This document shows, one piece after another, positions 1-11,248 of a stretch of DNA of 64,000 bases. The stretch comes from Cryptomeria japonica (Eukaryota > Streptophyta > Pinopsida > Cupressales > Cupressaceae). Every line of letters begins with the position of its first letter. The stretch's first letter is position 1. The stretch lies in the NCBI RefSeq assembly GCF_030272615.1, contig NC_081408.1:334766793-334830792 (forward strand), in the 5' to 3' direction. Under the pieces are notes generated by a model. It was not told the origin of the DNA and ran no database searches. It saw nothing but the letters and a program-made list of their open reading frames with translations. Position numbers and translations under genes: made by a program.

Positions 1-865
1 CCCTTGTTTGGATCTTGTGATAGCTCCATCTACTGTGTTGAATGTTCCTCCTCTAGCTTGTTTCCTGCCTTCCCGAAATATTGATCAACAAGATCGGGAG
101 GTGGATGACGTGCTAAACTAGTTTCAATAGCATAGCAGACTCTCTCCTCCTCTCTTTTGTTACTTCTTCTATGTGTTATTCTCATTCTTCTATTTGTTGT
201 CCTTAGTGTTGTCTACTTGAGGACGATGCAAAGCATTGAGATCTCTTTTGGTCTCTCTCATGTTGACTCAAAAGACACATGTGTTCCCTTCTTCTAGGTG
301 ACCTTCCTTGATTAGGGAATGAAGAACAATTATGCATACATACATATGATATACATGAATTATCATATAGCATACTGACCCCGAGGAAAGTGAAGTCACC
401 TCGTGATTCATGTTTTGTGTCTATTATCCTTGGGTTTATCTCACACTTGGGGGCTAAATCTTTGTGATAACGTGCTCCTTTCCCTTCTCATTTCTTATGT
501 GTATCACTACATTAAAGCAATCACCCCCGTTGAGGCATGTGCAATTGCTTTAACGTAGGGGGGCATACACCCCGTCTATCCTTTCAAGATACTTGAAAAT
601 CTCTTGACAAACTTAACTTTGCCTTGAAAATTTTTGGTATTTCTCTTGCATGACTCATAGTGAGGCAACCTTACTATTGACAGTCATGGTTCTCCCTCAT
701 GATCTTCCCTTTTACTTTGTCAATCGAAGTCGTAAGATCCTTAGTCCACTGGGGGCTTGGCGTATCTTGCCTCCTTGACGTGGTGAAAGTCTTTCAATGT
801 TGTTTCCTTGTACTTTACCAAAAGTATGGGTGTATGCTTATACTCCTGCTAAAGTGGGGGCTAAA
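1..865 (+). other. 3' untranslated tail of LTR element D
   Basis: This is the stretch between the coding part of an LTR element (outside the window) and its 3' LTR at 866. One open frame runs from base 2 to a TAG at 119-121; I do not recognise its roughly 39 residues, and it could be the end of D's last ORF. The rest has no coding potential. Two G-rich patches followed by 'gggggctaaat' (about 448 and 856) resemble duplicated polypurine tracts. The + orientation is inferred from the polypurine tract and the LTR start. Confidence 0.5.
851..865 (+). promoter_or_regulatory. Polypurine tract of element D
   Basis: A purine-rich run (aaagtgggggctaaa) directly abuts the TG of the downstream LTR. This is the expected primer site for plus-strand DNA synthesis and it fixes the orientation of D. 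Confidence 0.55.
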
Positions 866-1040
866 TGTAACATCCTAAAATTGTGACACTTGCAATTTTG
901 ACTGCATTTGGGTCTTCACAATGGTGACGCAACACTAAACTTGAATGGAGACCCTGAAACTTGTTCATGACATCAAAAACTGCATTTTTCAGCACCCTGG
1001 CCTGATCCTCCTTGCACCCTACTGTCCCTAGAGGTGGGAC

Positions 1041-1135
1041 TAGGGCACCCAGTGCCCTGGTCCTTCAAGACCATAGCACCCAGCGCCCTGGTCCCCTAGG
1101 ACCATGGAACCCAGCACCCTGGTCCCTGGCCCTAA
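1041..1135 (+). repeat. GC-rich tandem repeat in the D LTR
   Basis: About three degenerate copies of a 31-35 bp unit built on 'gcacccagcgccctggtcc'. The copies also pair as short inverted repeats (for example ggactagggc against gccctggtcc). It is far more GC-rich than the surrounding LTR. Confidence 0.6.
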
Positions 1136-1317
1136 TTTGGGCCCGGTCTCTTATGGGGCTTTAGGTCTTTAAGTTTGCAAATTGGAAAATAAAGTTGCTA
1201 TGTCGACCCATGGTCGGAAAAATCAGTCTTTCAACCCTAATTGGCAAGTATATAAACTACATTTCCTCTCCCATTTTGAGGAGGAAGGACATATGTGTAC
1301 AAGACACGAAAGCGATA

Positions 1318-1380
1318 TTCAAACATTCAAGCATTCAAGCATTCAAGCATACAAGCATTCCTTCAAGCAATTGAGCATTC
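1318..1380 (+). repeat. 10-bp short tandem repeat
   Basis: Degenerate iterations of 'cattcaagca' within the D LTR. The repeat creates spurious open frames rich in H, S, I and Q; these are not genes. Confidence 0.7.
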
Positions 1381-2128
1381 TAAGTCTCCATTCAAGACTA
1401 AGTGTTGCATTCAAGACAAGGATTCAACCATTGAAGAGGAGATCACATACAACATACAACATACAACAACATTTACACCTTCGCATGTAAGAATACAAAC
1501 ATTCTTACAACAAGGTATCAGTACTTTATTACATTATAAACATTTACATTTACAGCATTCTCATTTCTTGGTTAATTCCAAAACTAGGGTTTGACCTAAG
1601 GGTAAACCCCTAATCCCTAACCCCCCAATCGTCCTCTCTTTTTTGTGTGTAGGTTGCAGGTACGTGGCTGTAATTGAAGATCTAGAATCCTTGTGCAAAG
1701 ATGAACAAATCCCCCTTCGTTTCGTGGATTTTTCGAAGGACTGTGTGCACGTCGAGCACCATTGTCCCGTCAACTTTCGCTCAAATTTGCAGGACAGCAT
1801 CTTCTTGACATTTTACTGCTAATTCCAGGTCCGCAGCTTCATCCTATATTCCTATCTCTATTTATAAGTGAATCTTTCTCACTTTACATGCATTCCTAGC
1901 TCAATCCTTCTATCTACATTCTTTACAAAAGAGGGTAGCCTTGCTGTCACAACCCTTGAAACTCATTTAGAATCCAATCTTGCATTGTGTGGGATTGGAT
2001 CTTGTGGGTTTCAACCCCTCTTTTGAATGTAAAGTCTCCCCTAAGTGAAAACCGTCAACCCTAGTGACCTCCTTTCTCTCTCCTTGGAGTGGTGGGGGGA
2101 ACACTTAGGGTTGGATTGCGATTTTTCA

Positions 2129-2711
2129 CTTTACAATTAGTAAGGACAGAATTCATTTTGCTAATGTAGAATATCCGATAACCAATCACCATGCAAGCAT
2201 ATTTAACTAGATCATCAAAGATGGTGTTGACAGTCATCGCCCATTGGTCACTCACAGAACCTGTGAGCTTTGTCATTTTAGTTTTGGTGACCTTTCTTAG
2301 AGCTGGTACCTCTCCAACATTACAAAAACTAGTGACAGCATGAATCACTTCTGGTGTGATATCATGTGTCTGCTTGAGATACATCTTGTCACCATCCACT
2401 CTGCTAGGGATGATGCGGATATGTTCTTCAGTAAATTCTTTCAGAAAATATACCGCATTGTGTAGTTTCATCTTCTCAAAGACACTATACTTAGGTTTGA
2501 TCTTCTTATCATCCCCACAGAATAGACTTAGCTGGGAATGAATAACTAGGGATCCTAGGTCTTCCAACTTACACTCTATATACCTGGAAATGTCTCCCTT
2601 GATAATAACTTTGGTGGGTATTTGGGATAGGGCGTTGTATTTCATTTTCTTTTGGAGAAATTCAACTGATTCTACGAGTGAACTAGAACTAGAGTGTGAT
2701 GCAGAGGCCAT
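2129..2711 (-). pseudogene. ORF2 of element C, N-terminal part, truncated by D
   Basis: The ATG at 2711 is chosen over the upstream ATG at 2786 because it gives MASASHSSS, matching MASSSALEF of ORF2 in element B. The two proteins align along about 190 residues with scattered identities: S-[QK]-I-P, a [DE]-[DE]-L-G-S block, the V-I-G-Y/I-L-G-Y block and [KR]-[ML]-N-S-V near the end. The frame is open for about 190 codons. After residue 190 or so the similarity stops and the reading frame runs into D LTR sequence to a stop at 2061. The function is unknown and I recognise no enzymatic motif. It sits after gag, where copia elements carry pol. Confidence 0.65.
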
Positions 2712-2786
2712 GATCAAATGATAAGAAAGAATTTTGAGAAATACCTTCACGATCTGAAATTTAGGGTTTGCCAATGTCACCCACAA

Positions 2787-3146
2787 TACACCCCTTCAGT
2801 TGCTAGATCACCGCTTAGTGTTCTTCACTGATAGATTGAAAAAGATTACTGGATTCCTTTTGCAAGATTTTTGAATTCACTTTGAATCGCTCATGTCGCT
2901 CTACTCTTGAAAATTCTTCTTTTGAAAATTGATAAGTGAAAATGATGACGAAAATCCCTTTTAAACAAGTTCTCAACTACCACAATAAATGCATTCACTG
3001 TTAGGGCATAAACCCTAATTTTTACTTTCACCACTTTAGATCTTCTATTGATTGATAGGTAACACATATCGGTAAGGGTCCTTACTGATATAAACTAGGG
3101 GTTCAAAATATTTCACTGATATGTTCCCCCTAAGATTTTTTAAAGC
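2787..3146 (-). other. Gag-ORF2 spacer of element C
   Basis: About 360 bp of AT-rich DNA between gag and ORF2 on the minus strand. I see no coding potential or recognisable site. Element B has a spacer of similar length (343 bp) in the same place. Confidence 0.5.
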
Positions 3147-4421
3147 TCAGTTTGCCGGTTCAGAGACTTCCACACTAGGTGCAGAAGCATGTTCATCCTG
3201 TGTATCTCTTTCTGATTTCTTTTTCCAAGTTTTGTTCATTTCCATTTGAATGATTTCAACATCAATCTTCCCTTCTAGAGTGATCAGTATCTCATCCGAT
3301 AGGTTCTTTCTCAATCTGCAAGTTCTGGCAATGTGTCCCAGTTTGTTGCAATGATAGCATACCATTCTAGGTGTTCTCCATGGTTTGTTATTCATATTTC
3401 CATTCTTCCTTCTACAAGTTACAGCTGTGTGACCACTACCATGACAGATCCAACAAGTTGCTTTCCAACTAGTTGCCACTTGATAACCAACTGACTGATG
3501 GTCATAGGTATTGTACCAGTTGGGATTTTGATTCACAGGAAGTTCCAAAATAACTCCTTGAGTCCTTGGAGGATATCTCCTGGTGTTGTGCAAAATTGAC
3601 CTATATTCAAATGCTCTATGCCCAAACTTGTTGCATGCATAACAGTTTCCATTGAATCTATTAGATTTAGGCATATTGTTTTGAAAGTAAGGAAAATTGT
3701 TGTAGGCCTTGCTTCTACACACATTAGCAATATGTCCTTCTTTGAGACAATTAAAGCAAATAGGTTTAAATTTTTTCTTACCTCTATCCTTGAATGTCGG
3801 TTGCTTCTTAGATGTTTCAGGTTTTGTTCCAGAGGTCTCACCTTTTTCATACCCAGAGAAACCAAGTCCAGTGGTATCCTTTACTGGCTTTGCTGATTCC
3901 AGCTTTTGCTCTAGCTTAGAAGTACTCTGATTGAATTTGGTAAGTATTTTCTTTGACTCAATAAGCTCCTTGGAAATAGCAGCATTGGACTCCATCAAGG
4001 TTGCATTCTCAAAAATAGCCATGTTTAGTTCACCTTGTATTTCTTCATTTTCCACTTTACTCTCCTAGAGATGAGTGGTAAGGGTACTGATTTCTTGCTT
4101 CAGCTTGGAGATCTCATGATCTTTGTGTTTTACCAGATCTTTAGCTTTCCTTCTATTCTCAAGCTCCTGACTCATTCTGATAGCCAGTCCTTCAAACTCC
4201 CTTCTCAGATTGGCTTTACATTCATTCAATTTTTCAACTTCTTCAACTAGGGCATCCATGTCGGCTTCATCAGAAGAGCTATTTTTAGTAAGTTCCATCA
4301 GTTTCTTAGCATGTTGTCTTCTTTTGGCCAAAGAGGCTTTATACTTTACTTTAAGTTCATCATAGGCTCTCTCAGTCTAAGTGAGATGATGAGTAAGTTC
4401 CCTCACACTGTATTTTCCCAT
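3147..4421 (-). pseudogene. Gag of element C: coiled coil plus four CCHC zinc knuckles
   Basis: The ATG at 4421 opens a single frame of 425 codons, broken only by two TAG codons (in HLT*TER and HL*ESK), both plausible CAG decay. The first half is rich in E, K and L heptads and probably forms a coiled coil. The second half carries four CCHC knuckles: CFNCLKEGHIANVC, CYACNKFGHRAFEY (last Cys now Tyr), CWICHGSGHTAVTC and CYHCNKLGHIARTC. Four knuckles is unusual for plant copia gag, which normally has one; B's gag has the same layout. A nucleocapsid role (binding element RNA in the particle) follows from the family. No pol follows it. Confidence 0.75.
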
Positions 4422-4456
4422 ATCTCTTTCCAAGTGGTTAAACTTGTAGAAAGGTT

Positions 4457-4471
4457 GGCTCTGATACCAAT
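4457..4471 (-). promoter_or_regulatory. Primer-binding site of element C
   Basis: The minus strand reads ATTGGTATCAGAGCC directly after the LTR end (...TTCATCA). TGGTATCAGAGC is complementary to the 3' end of plant initiator tRNA-Met. Confidence 0.8.
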
Positions 4472-5614
4472 TGATGAATAGTAAGAGGGGGGATGAATTA
4501 GTATGCCAAAAAATTCTATAAACAAACTCTTAAATAGTTTAGCAGATAACTGGTACAGCAGATTCACTAATAAACCTACAAACCAAATAGCAAACAAAGC
4601 AGTCACCCACAAGAGCACAATCACCATAACACAAGATATTTGACATGGAAACCCAAATGGGAAAAACCACAGTGAGAAGAAACTCACAAGTAACTATTTG
4701 CAGAATAGTAACCAGACCAGTTAAGGTCATACAATGTTCTTCATCAGAATAGATCCTATTAGGAATCTAGATCTCTATTAGGAGATAAGTCCTATTAAAG
4801 ACTACTCATTTAGAGGATTTAAGATCCACAGTTGTGAACCACCTTGTTATAGGATTTACAAAGGCTTTATTGAGCCTACCCTGTTAAGGGCTCTAGACAT
4901 GTCAAAGATGTGAGTAATCAACAAGTGAATGATCTAGCTAATAGCACAGTCTACTTAATTAGATCCTTGATAGCTCCTTGTTAATGCATTTCAGCATTAC
5001 TTCATTCTTCAATATCTCCACACTCTATCTCTTTAGACAGACCTAATCTTCTCTTCAATGATTGCACATAACTATTTCCATTCTATGTCTCACATATGCA
5101 AAACCCTCATTATATACAAACCCTAGACATGATGTCCTTATAAAGGAATCTGATTTCATGTCGGTCCAATAGGATTTGACTACAAGTTCCCAGGTTCAAT
5201 GCATCTAGACACATTTGGTAAGATGACACAAAAACACCACCAAAGTGTCGGTTGATGATAACTCATCACACATTATAGTAATACTAGTTGGTAACTCATC
5301 ACAAAGTAATACCGATTGATGACTCTCACAAATATATACCGGTTAATACAATATACCAATTACCGATTGTCAAAAATGAAGACTAGTAGAACATAGTATT
5401 CCGATCAAAAGTTAACTACTGCTTGGGTCCTTCATACCGCTTGAGATCGTTGAACTGCTTGGGATCCTCGTACCGCTTGGGGTCTTCATACAAACTGTGA
5501 CCAGTAAACCTTCTTCTACAAAATACTGATAGTCTAAACATAATACATTCAATAACATATAATAATATAGGTTGGAACAATTACCAGTTGAGCATAACTC
5601 ATACATAAAGAAAG
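4472..5614 (-). repeat. 5' LTR of element C, major part
   Basis: The LTR ends (minus strand) at 4472 with ...CATCA next to the PBS. The first 45 bp of the same LTR lie at 12324-12368, split off by insertion of A; total length is about 1.19 kb. It carries the copia-type R-U5 motif (about 4618-4685: cataacacaag ... ggaaacccaaatgggaaaaacc). The flank at A is gaaag (5610-5614) against aaaag (12319-12323), a target duplication with one mismatch. Confidence 0.75.
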
Positions 5615-6676
5615 TGTTGGTATTTTAGATATGTTGATATGGTTTTGTCATTGATATCAACACTTATCAACTCTGGTCAGCCTACTAGCACTTGGAGAAT
5701 TGGCAATGTTCACCAGCAAGCAAGTGACTTATGCATAGTCACCTGTATTTGGTTCACCGACAGGATATATTGTTCACCAGCACTTGGAATGACATGGAAA
5801 ATACTTGGTTATGTTGAAGACATGGTTCAAACACTTAGTCTTGAAGATTTGTTCATTGGTATATTCGTGATTGCATATTTGGTGTTACTGGCAAATAGGT
5901 CCAGGATAAGCACTGACAAGCTTCTCTATTCCAGATCGGCATGACACACTATGGAGATAATTTAGTATTTTTGTAAATGCATTAAGCCGACATGTTGAAT
6001 CAAATATTGCATCAGTTATTGTTTTATTTATACTTGATTTTATTGTAATATCTTTTAGTTAGCCGACCTACTTAATTGGTCTTAGGTTATGGTATAAATG
6101 CAAGATCTTATTTGTAAGATCAATATGCGAATGTGAGAAGGATCATAATTTGGTATATGCAAATATCAGTAGAGCCATACATGCAAACATCATTCAAGAT
6201 TGAAGGAAGGTTTGAAGAAGGCATATCAGAGCTAAACTGGTACTGAATCTAGCATATGAAGATGCTATTTTGAGTAGTACACCATCATTAGATTTAACCA
6301 TCCAATTGTAGTCGGTGTGACTCTCATTTTGTGATTGAGCAGTGAGCTCTAGGCACTTGGCCTTTCTGCACGTGCAGACCTCATTTGTATACACTTACTA
6401 TCAGCAGTAGTATCATCTGATTATGGGTTTCCCTTCATGGTTTTTCCCCTTATAGGGTTTCCACATACAAATATTGGTGTTATATGTTGTGGGTATTATT
6501 GTCTTTCTATTTCATGCATTTATCTTTATCGGTACTGCAATTAACTGACAAATTGTCTATCGACATAAAGTTTTGGTTTATCGGTATTAAGCATTAAATT
6601 TGGTTAGGTTGTTTTTGGTTTAAATTTGTTAGACAATTGATTCACCCCCCCTCTTAGTTGTCTCTAGGACTTAAAA
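5615..6676 (+). repeat. 5' LTR of element A
   Basis: 1062 bp, beginning TGTTGGTATTTTAG. Its end is decayed (cttaaaa) where the 3' copy reads cctaaca. The first 190 bp differ from the 3' LTR at roughly one base in twelve by eye, so the insertion is not recent. It contains a TATA box (6093) and the conserved copia R-U5 motif (6437-6486). Confidence 0.9.
6093..6099 (+). promoter_or_regulatory. TATA box in the A LTR
   Basis: TATAAAT lies about 480 bp into the LTR, just before 'gcaagatctta'. The same block is present in the 3' LTR (11727-11733) and in both LTRs of I, so it is the likely U3 promoter core. Confidence 0.6.
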
Positions 6677-6677
6677 A

Positions 6678-6690
6678 TTGGTATCAAAGC
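6678..6690 (+). promoter_or_regulatory. Primer-binding site of element A
   Basis: ttggtatcaaagc follows the LTR. It matches the initiator tRNA-Met complement except A for G in 'atcaAagc'. The same variant is present in B, H and J, whereas C, I and K have the perfect 'atcagagc'. Confidence 0.75.
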
Positions 6691-6732
6691 TTAGTCCTCT
6701 TTTGCAGAAGTTTAATAGCTTGAGGAGATCCA

Positions 6733-7780
6733 ATGTCTTCTAACTATTTCAGGAAGGACAGTCCTAAACTTGATGGAACCAACTATGGCATATGGAATAT
6801 CAGGATGGAGACTCACTTGAATTTCATTGGAAAGGACATCTGGGAAGTTACAAAGAATGGCTATACTGCTCCTACTCAAGGTCATCCTAATCCACCAAAT
6901 CTGACTAAAGATGAAGAAAATGATTGCAAAGCAAGAGAAACACTTTTGAGCATATTATCAGATCAACAAATCATGGGACTATCAAATAGGTCTACTACTA
7001 AAGCTATTTGGGACCATTTGGAAACATTGAATGAAGGAGATTCCACAGTCAAAATTGCAAAACTTGAAAGCTTCCAGGTGGGGCACGAAAATCTAAAAAT
7101 GGAAGAAGATGAAAGGATTTCTACTTTTATGGAAAGAGTTAATGAAATTGTTTTGGGTATTAAATGTTGTGGAGGAACCTTAAGTGAAGATGAAATTGTT
7201 TCAAAAGTTCTAATAGGATTGCCACCGGCATACAAAATGAAAGTTACTACTATAAATGAGTTAAGAACAATGCCTAATACATCAGTAACTAGAGACACAT
7301 TGATTAGAAAACTTTCAGCTTTTGAGATTGAGGAATTTGGTCAGTTGCTACTATAAAGACAAATTTATCTTTTAAGGCATTAACATCATCTGCATCATCA
7401 TCATTTGACAAATCTGATTGGAAAGCTTATTATGCAAGAGAACTTGAAGAAAGCAGGAGAGAAAATGAAAAACTTGAAGCACTATTCACAAGGAAAATGC
7501 CTAAAGGTCCAGTTGGAAGTAAGTATGAAGGTAAATCACCCTTTAAATATTTTAACTGTAATAAGATTGGTCATATGGCTTCAAGATGCCCTGATAGATA
7601 TGCAAGATTGAAAGAAGAAGCTAGAAGAACATACAAGCCTAACTCTGAATATCAGAGATACAGATTTAAGAAGAATAAAGACAAGTCTTGTTACCTTATT
7701 GATGAAGGAGTCACTGATGATTCTGATGAGGATCTAGCAGAAAATGGATGGGTCTTTGTTGCTATATCAGAAGATCAATC
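6733..7780 (+). pseudogene. Gag region of copia element A
   Basis: Starts at ATG 6733 shortly after the PBS. Residues 1-35 hold the L-x-G-x-N-Y-x-x-W motif of copia gag N-termini, and residues about 60-195 are the UBN2/gag-polypeptide-type domain. A single-base frameshift near 7343 (after EEFG) moves the reading to another frame, where the gag tail and one zinc knuckle follow. The knuckle reads YFNCNKIGHMASRC: its first cysteine is lost (Tyr). The intact frame would run on into pol as one polyprotein. It would package element RNA in the cytoplasm; it is dead here. Confidence 0.85.
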
Positions 7781-9290
7781 GATACCGACTGTTCAACTGG
7801 TAGAGCAGGCCCTGGCAGGAAAAATTGAAGTTAAGGATGAATGGATCACTAATTCAGGATGTTCACATCATATGACTGGTGATAAAAGTAAATTATTGAC
7901 TTTTCAGGAATATAATGGAGGTTTAGTAAGATTTGGAGATGATAAAGCTTGTTTGATCAAAGGAAAAGGTACAATATCTCTTGATGGTAAGCACAATACT
8001 GACAATGTTTACTATGTTGAAGGTTTAAAGCATAATCTTTTGAGTGTTGGTCAATTAGTTGAAAAAGGATTTCAGTTACAATTTAAGAATGGTAAATGCA
8101 AAATCATGAATAGATCTAGTTTGGAAATTGCAATCGGTAATCAAACTAGAGGTAATATCTTTCATTTGAACAACAATGAAAAGACATGCTTGATTGCACA
8201 TATTGATGAAAGTTGGTTATGGCATAAGAGACTCTGTCATGTAAATTTTGATTGCATTGTGAAAAATGAGTACAACCAAGGCAGTAAGAGATTTACCTAA
8301 GATTGTCAAACCTCACAATCCGGTATGCAAGGAATGTCAATTTGGAAAACAAGTTAGAGCATCTTTTAAAATTATTCCAGAAAAATCTAATAATTCTCTT
8401 GACTTAATTCATACTGATTTATGTGGTCCAGCTAGAACTAAAAGCTTACAAGGTGATAGATATTTCATGCTAATCATTGATGACTATTCTAGAATGTGTT
8501 AGGTTACTTTTCTCAAAGACAAATTAGAAGCACTTGGGAAATTCAAACTATTCAAGGCAATGGTAGAAAATGAAACTGGTAAGATAATCAAAAGTCTGAG
8601 ATCAGATCAAGGAGGTGAATTCACATCTAAGGAATTTAATACATTCTTTGAAGTAAATGGAATCAGAAGACAGTTATCAACACCCCGAATACCCCAGCAC
8701 AATGGAGTTGTAGAAAGGAAAAACAAAACTATCTTGGATGTAGCTAGAAGTATGTTATCTGAAGTAAATCTACCACATGTATATTGGAGAGAGGCAGTAA
8801 GCACAATAGTCTACACATTCAACAAAGTTCACATCAAAGGTGAAATTGGTAAGACTCCTCATGAACTATGGTTTGGTATTACTCCTACTCTTAAATATTT
8901 CAGAATATTTGGAAGTAAATGCTATATTATAAGAGATGAGTATATTGGAAAATTTGATCCTAGAAGTGATGAAGAAATATTTCTTGGTTATTCATCTAAG
9001 AGCAAGGCATATAGATGTTTTAACAAAAGATTATAGAAAATTGTTGAGAGTACAAATGTGAAAATTGATGAACAGTTTAGAGGAACTTCAAGGTATATAG
9101 ACTATGAACCGGCAATAGAGATACTGACAAATGAACCTACATTGAACTCACCGGTACAGAATGAAGATCCAGTTACACTGGCATCATCTGAAAATTCCAC
9201 TGTAACTGAAGAATAGCAACAAACAAAGACACTCCGGTATGTAAGATTGAACCACTCTGGAGATTAGATAATTGGGAACAAATATCAAGG
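7781..9290 (+). pseudogene. Protease and integrase of copia element A
   Basis: The protease site reads NSGCSHHMTG at about 7850: the catalytic Asp of D-S-G is Asn, so protease would be inactive. Next are the GAG-pre-integrase block (HKRLCHVNFDC, with the HHCC ligands) and, after a one-base frameshift near 8262, the integrase core: first Asp in HTDLCGP (about 8411), second in RSDQGGEF, Glu in HNGVVERKN, then the C-terminal block ending near RCFNKRL. Stops: TAG 8500 (Trp in relatives), TAG 9034-9036 and TAG 9265-9267 (both Gln in I), plus one at 9214. Confidence 0.85.
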
Positions 9291-9294
9291 AGTT

Positions 9295-10907
9295 ATGACT
9301 AGAGGAAGACTGGAAAATGAAGAGGTATGTCTTATTTCTCAAATAGAACCAGCATCAATTAATGAGGCTTGTAAAGATAAACACTGGATTAAAGCTATGG
9401 AAGAAGAGTTAGAACAAACTGAAAAGAACAACACATGGACATTAGTTCCCCGGTCTAAAGACAAAAATGTAATTGGAACTAAATGGGTATTTAGAAACAA
9501 ACTTAATGAAGATGGTAAGGTAATCAGAAATAAAGCAAGACTAGTGTGTAAGGGATATTCACAAAAAGAAGGAATTGATTACAATGAAACCTTTGCACCA
9601 GTAGCTAGAATTGAGGGAGTCAGATTATTCTTGGCCTTTGTAGCACACAAGAACTATAAAGTATATCAAATGGATGTTAAATGTGCATTTCTAAATGAAG
9701 ATCTTGAAGAAGAAGTTTACATTGAGCAACCTGATGGTTTTCCTTTGATAGATAACAAAGATATGGTTTGCAGGTTAAGGAAAGATTTGTATGGGTTGAA
9801 GCAAGCTCCAAGAGCTTGGTATGATAGATTGGACAAATATCTTTTGAAGATAGGTTTTTCTAAAGGTAATGCTGATAGAAACTTATACTATAAAGTGGCT
9901 AATGATAACATCTTGGTTATAGAAGTTTTTATTGATGATATAATCTTTGGAGGAGAAGATGGATTATGTAAAGACTTTTCTATTGAAATGCAGCAAGAAT
10001 TTGAAATGTCTATGATTGGAGAGATAAAATTCTTTTTAGGATTACATATTTCACAGACTGATAAAAGTATATTCTTGAGTCAATCTAAGTACTTGAAGGA
10101 GTAACTAAAGAAATCTGGCATGGAGAATTCTAAATCAGTAAGCACACCTATGACTACAAATGACAAATTATCACTAAGAGATGAATCAACACCTATTAAT
10201 CCGACTAGGTACAAATCTATGATAGGAGGTCTACTATATTTGACACAAAAAAGACCTGATATTATGAATGCAGTATGTATTGTTTCAAGATTTCAGAGCA
10301 ATCCTAAAGAAAATCATGAATCATTAGTAAAAATGAATTTTTGGTACTTACAAGGCACTACAAATCTTGGCTTATGGTATCCTAGAGATGAAAACTTTGA
10401 ATTATGTGCATACACAGATGCAAATTGGGCAAGAGATGTAGATGATAGAAAAAGCATCACTGGTGGAGCATTTTTTCTTGGAAGCATATTAATTTCTTGG
10501 TTAAGAAACAAAGTTGCACATCTTTATCAATAGCAGAATCAGAATATGTTGCAGCAGCAACTAACTATACATAGGTATTATGGCTTAAGAAAATGTTGAA
10601 GGACATAAAGGTAAAATGCAAGGAACCTATAACTATCTATTGTGATAATACAACAACAATTGATATATCTAAGAATCCGGTACTACATTCAAAAACTAAA
10701 CATGTTTCTATGAAGCTGAATTTTTTGAAAGAGAATGTTGAAGCAAAAGATGTAAAACTGGTTTATGTGAATACTAAAGAGCAGATTGCACATATTTTCA
10801 CTAAGCCTTTGCCTAAGGAGACTTTTGAATATCTTAGAGATCTGCTTGGGGTCATATCCCCACTAGTAGAGACTTATAAAGGTGATGTTTGCCATCAACC
10901 GTCATAA
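9295..10907 (+). pseudogene. Reverse transcriptase and RNase H of copia element A
   Basis: The RT has the copia landmarks in order: [48 protein letters not shown] (first catalytic Asp), [14 protein letters not shown], and [11 protein letters not shown], the copia form of the Y-x-D-D box. A TAA at 10102 and a frameshift near 10505 break it. RNase H follows: AYTDANWA, SIAESEYVAAATN, IYCDNTTTIDISKNP and KTKHV, ending at TAA after 10904. It would copy element RNA into DNA; it cannot be made from this copy. Confidence 0.88.
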
Positions 10908-10910
10908 CTA

Positions 10911-11248
10911 ACAGAGAAATCTTTTACTCCAGCTTTGATGAGGAAAGCTACTTCTCAGGGGGAATAGTCGGTATATTGAATAAGTTGGTATTTTGTATTT
11001 GAACCTAGTTTTTGCATTGCTTTGACATTTGATGTCAAAGGAGGAGAGATTGTTATGGAAAAACACATGTTACTCCTAGGGGGAGAGATTGTTATTTTGG
11101 GAGAGACTGATTACTCTTTGTACCTGAATTTTGATTTCTAGTTATGATCTCTTTTGGGAGATTGTTGGGTTTTGGTATTTGGCATTTCTATTTTGGCACT
11201 TTTATGCTTTTTCCATCTTGTGTTGCCATCAATGCCAAAGGGGGAGAT
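10911..11248 (+). other. 3' UTR and polypurine tract of element A
   Basis: No coding sequence. It holds three polypurine-like motifs: 'aaaggaggagagattg' near 11036, 'agggggagagattg' near 11079, and the terminal tract 'aaagggggagattg' abutting the LTR at 11249. The last 28 bp before the LTR, plus the first 6 bp of the LTR, are identical to element B. Confidence 0.75.

Larger units (their letters stand above)
866..2128 (+). repeat. 3' LTR of element D (probably Ty3/gypsy)
   Basis: It begins TGTAACATCCTAAAATTGTG after a polypurine tract. This start resembles the LTR of F (TGTAATACCCTAAAATTTG at 31134), so a gypsy-type LTR is likely. The end is less certain: 'tttttca' at 2122-2128 is the last CA before sequence that reads as ORF2 of element C. 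No second copy is in the window to confirm the length (about 1.26 kb). It contains two internal tandem repeats. The target-site duplication cannot be checked because D's other end is outside the window. Confidence 0.6.

Noticed and set aside
1182-1594. Two overlapping ORFs in the D LTR
   Set aside because: Created by the 'cattcaagca' short repeat within an LTR.
10911-11248. Env-like gene after pol of A
   Set aside because: Only about 340 bp, no sustained frame, and filled by polypurine-like motifs.
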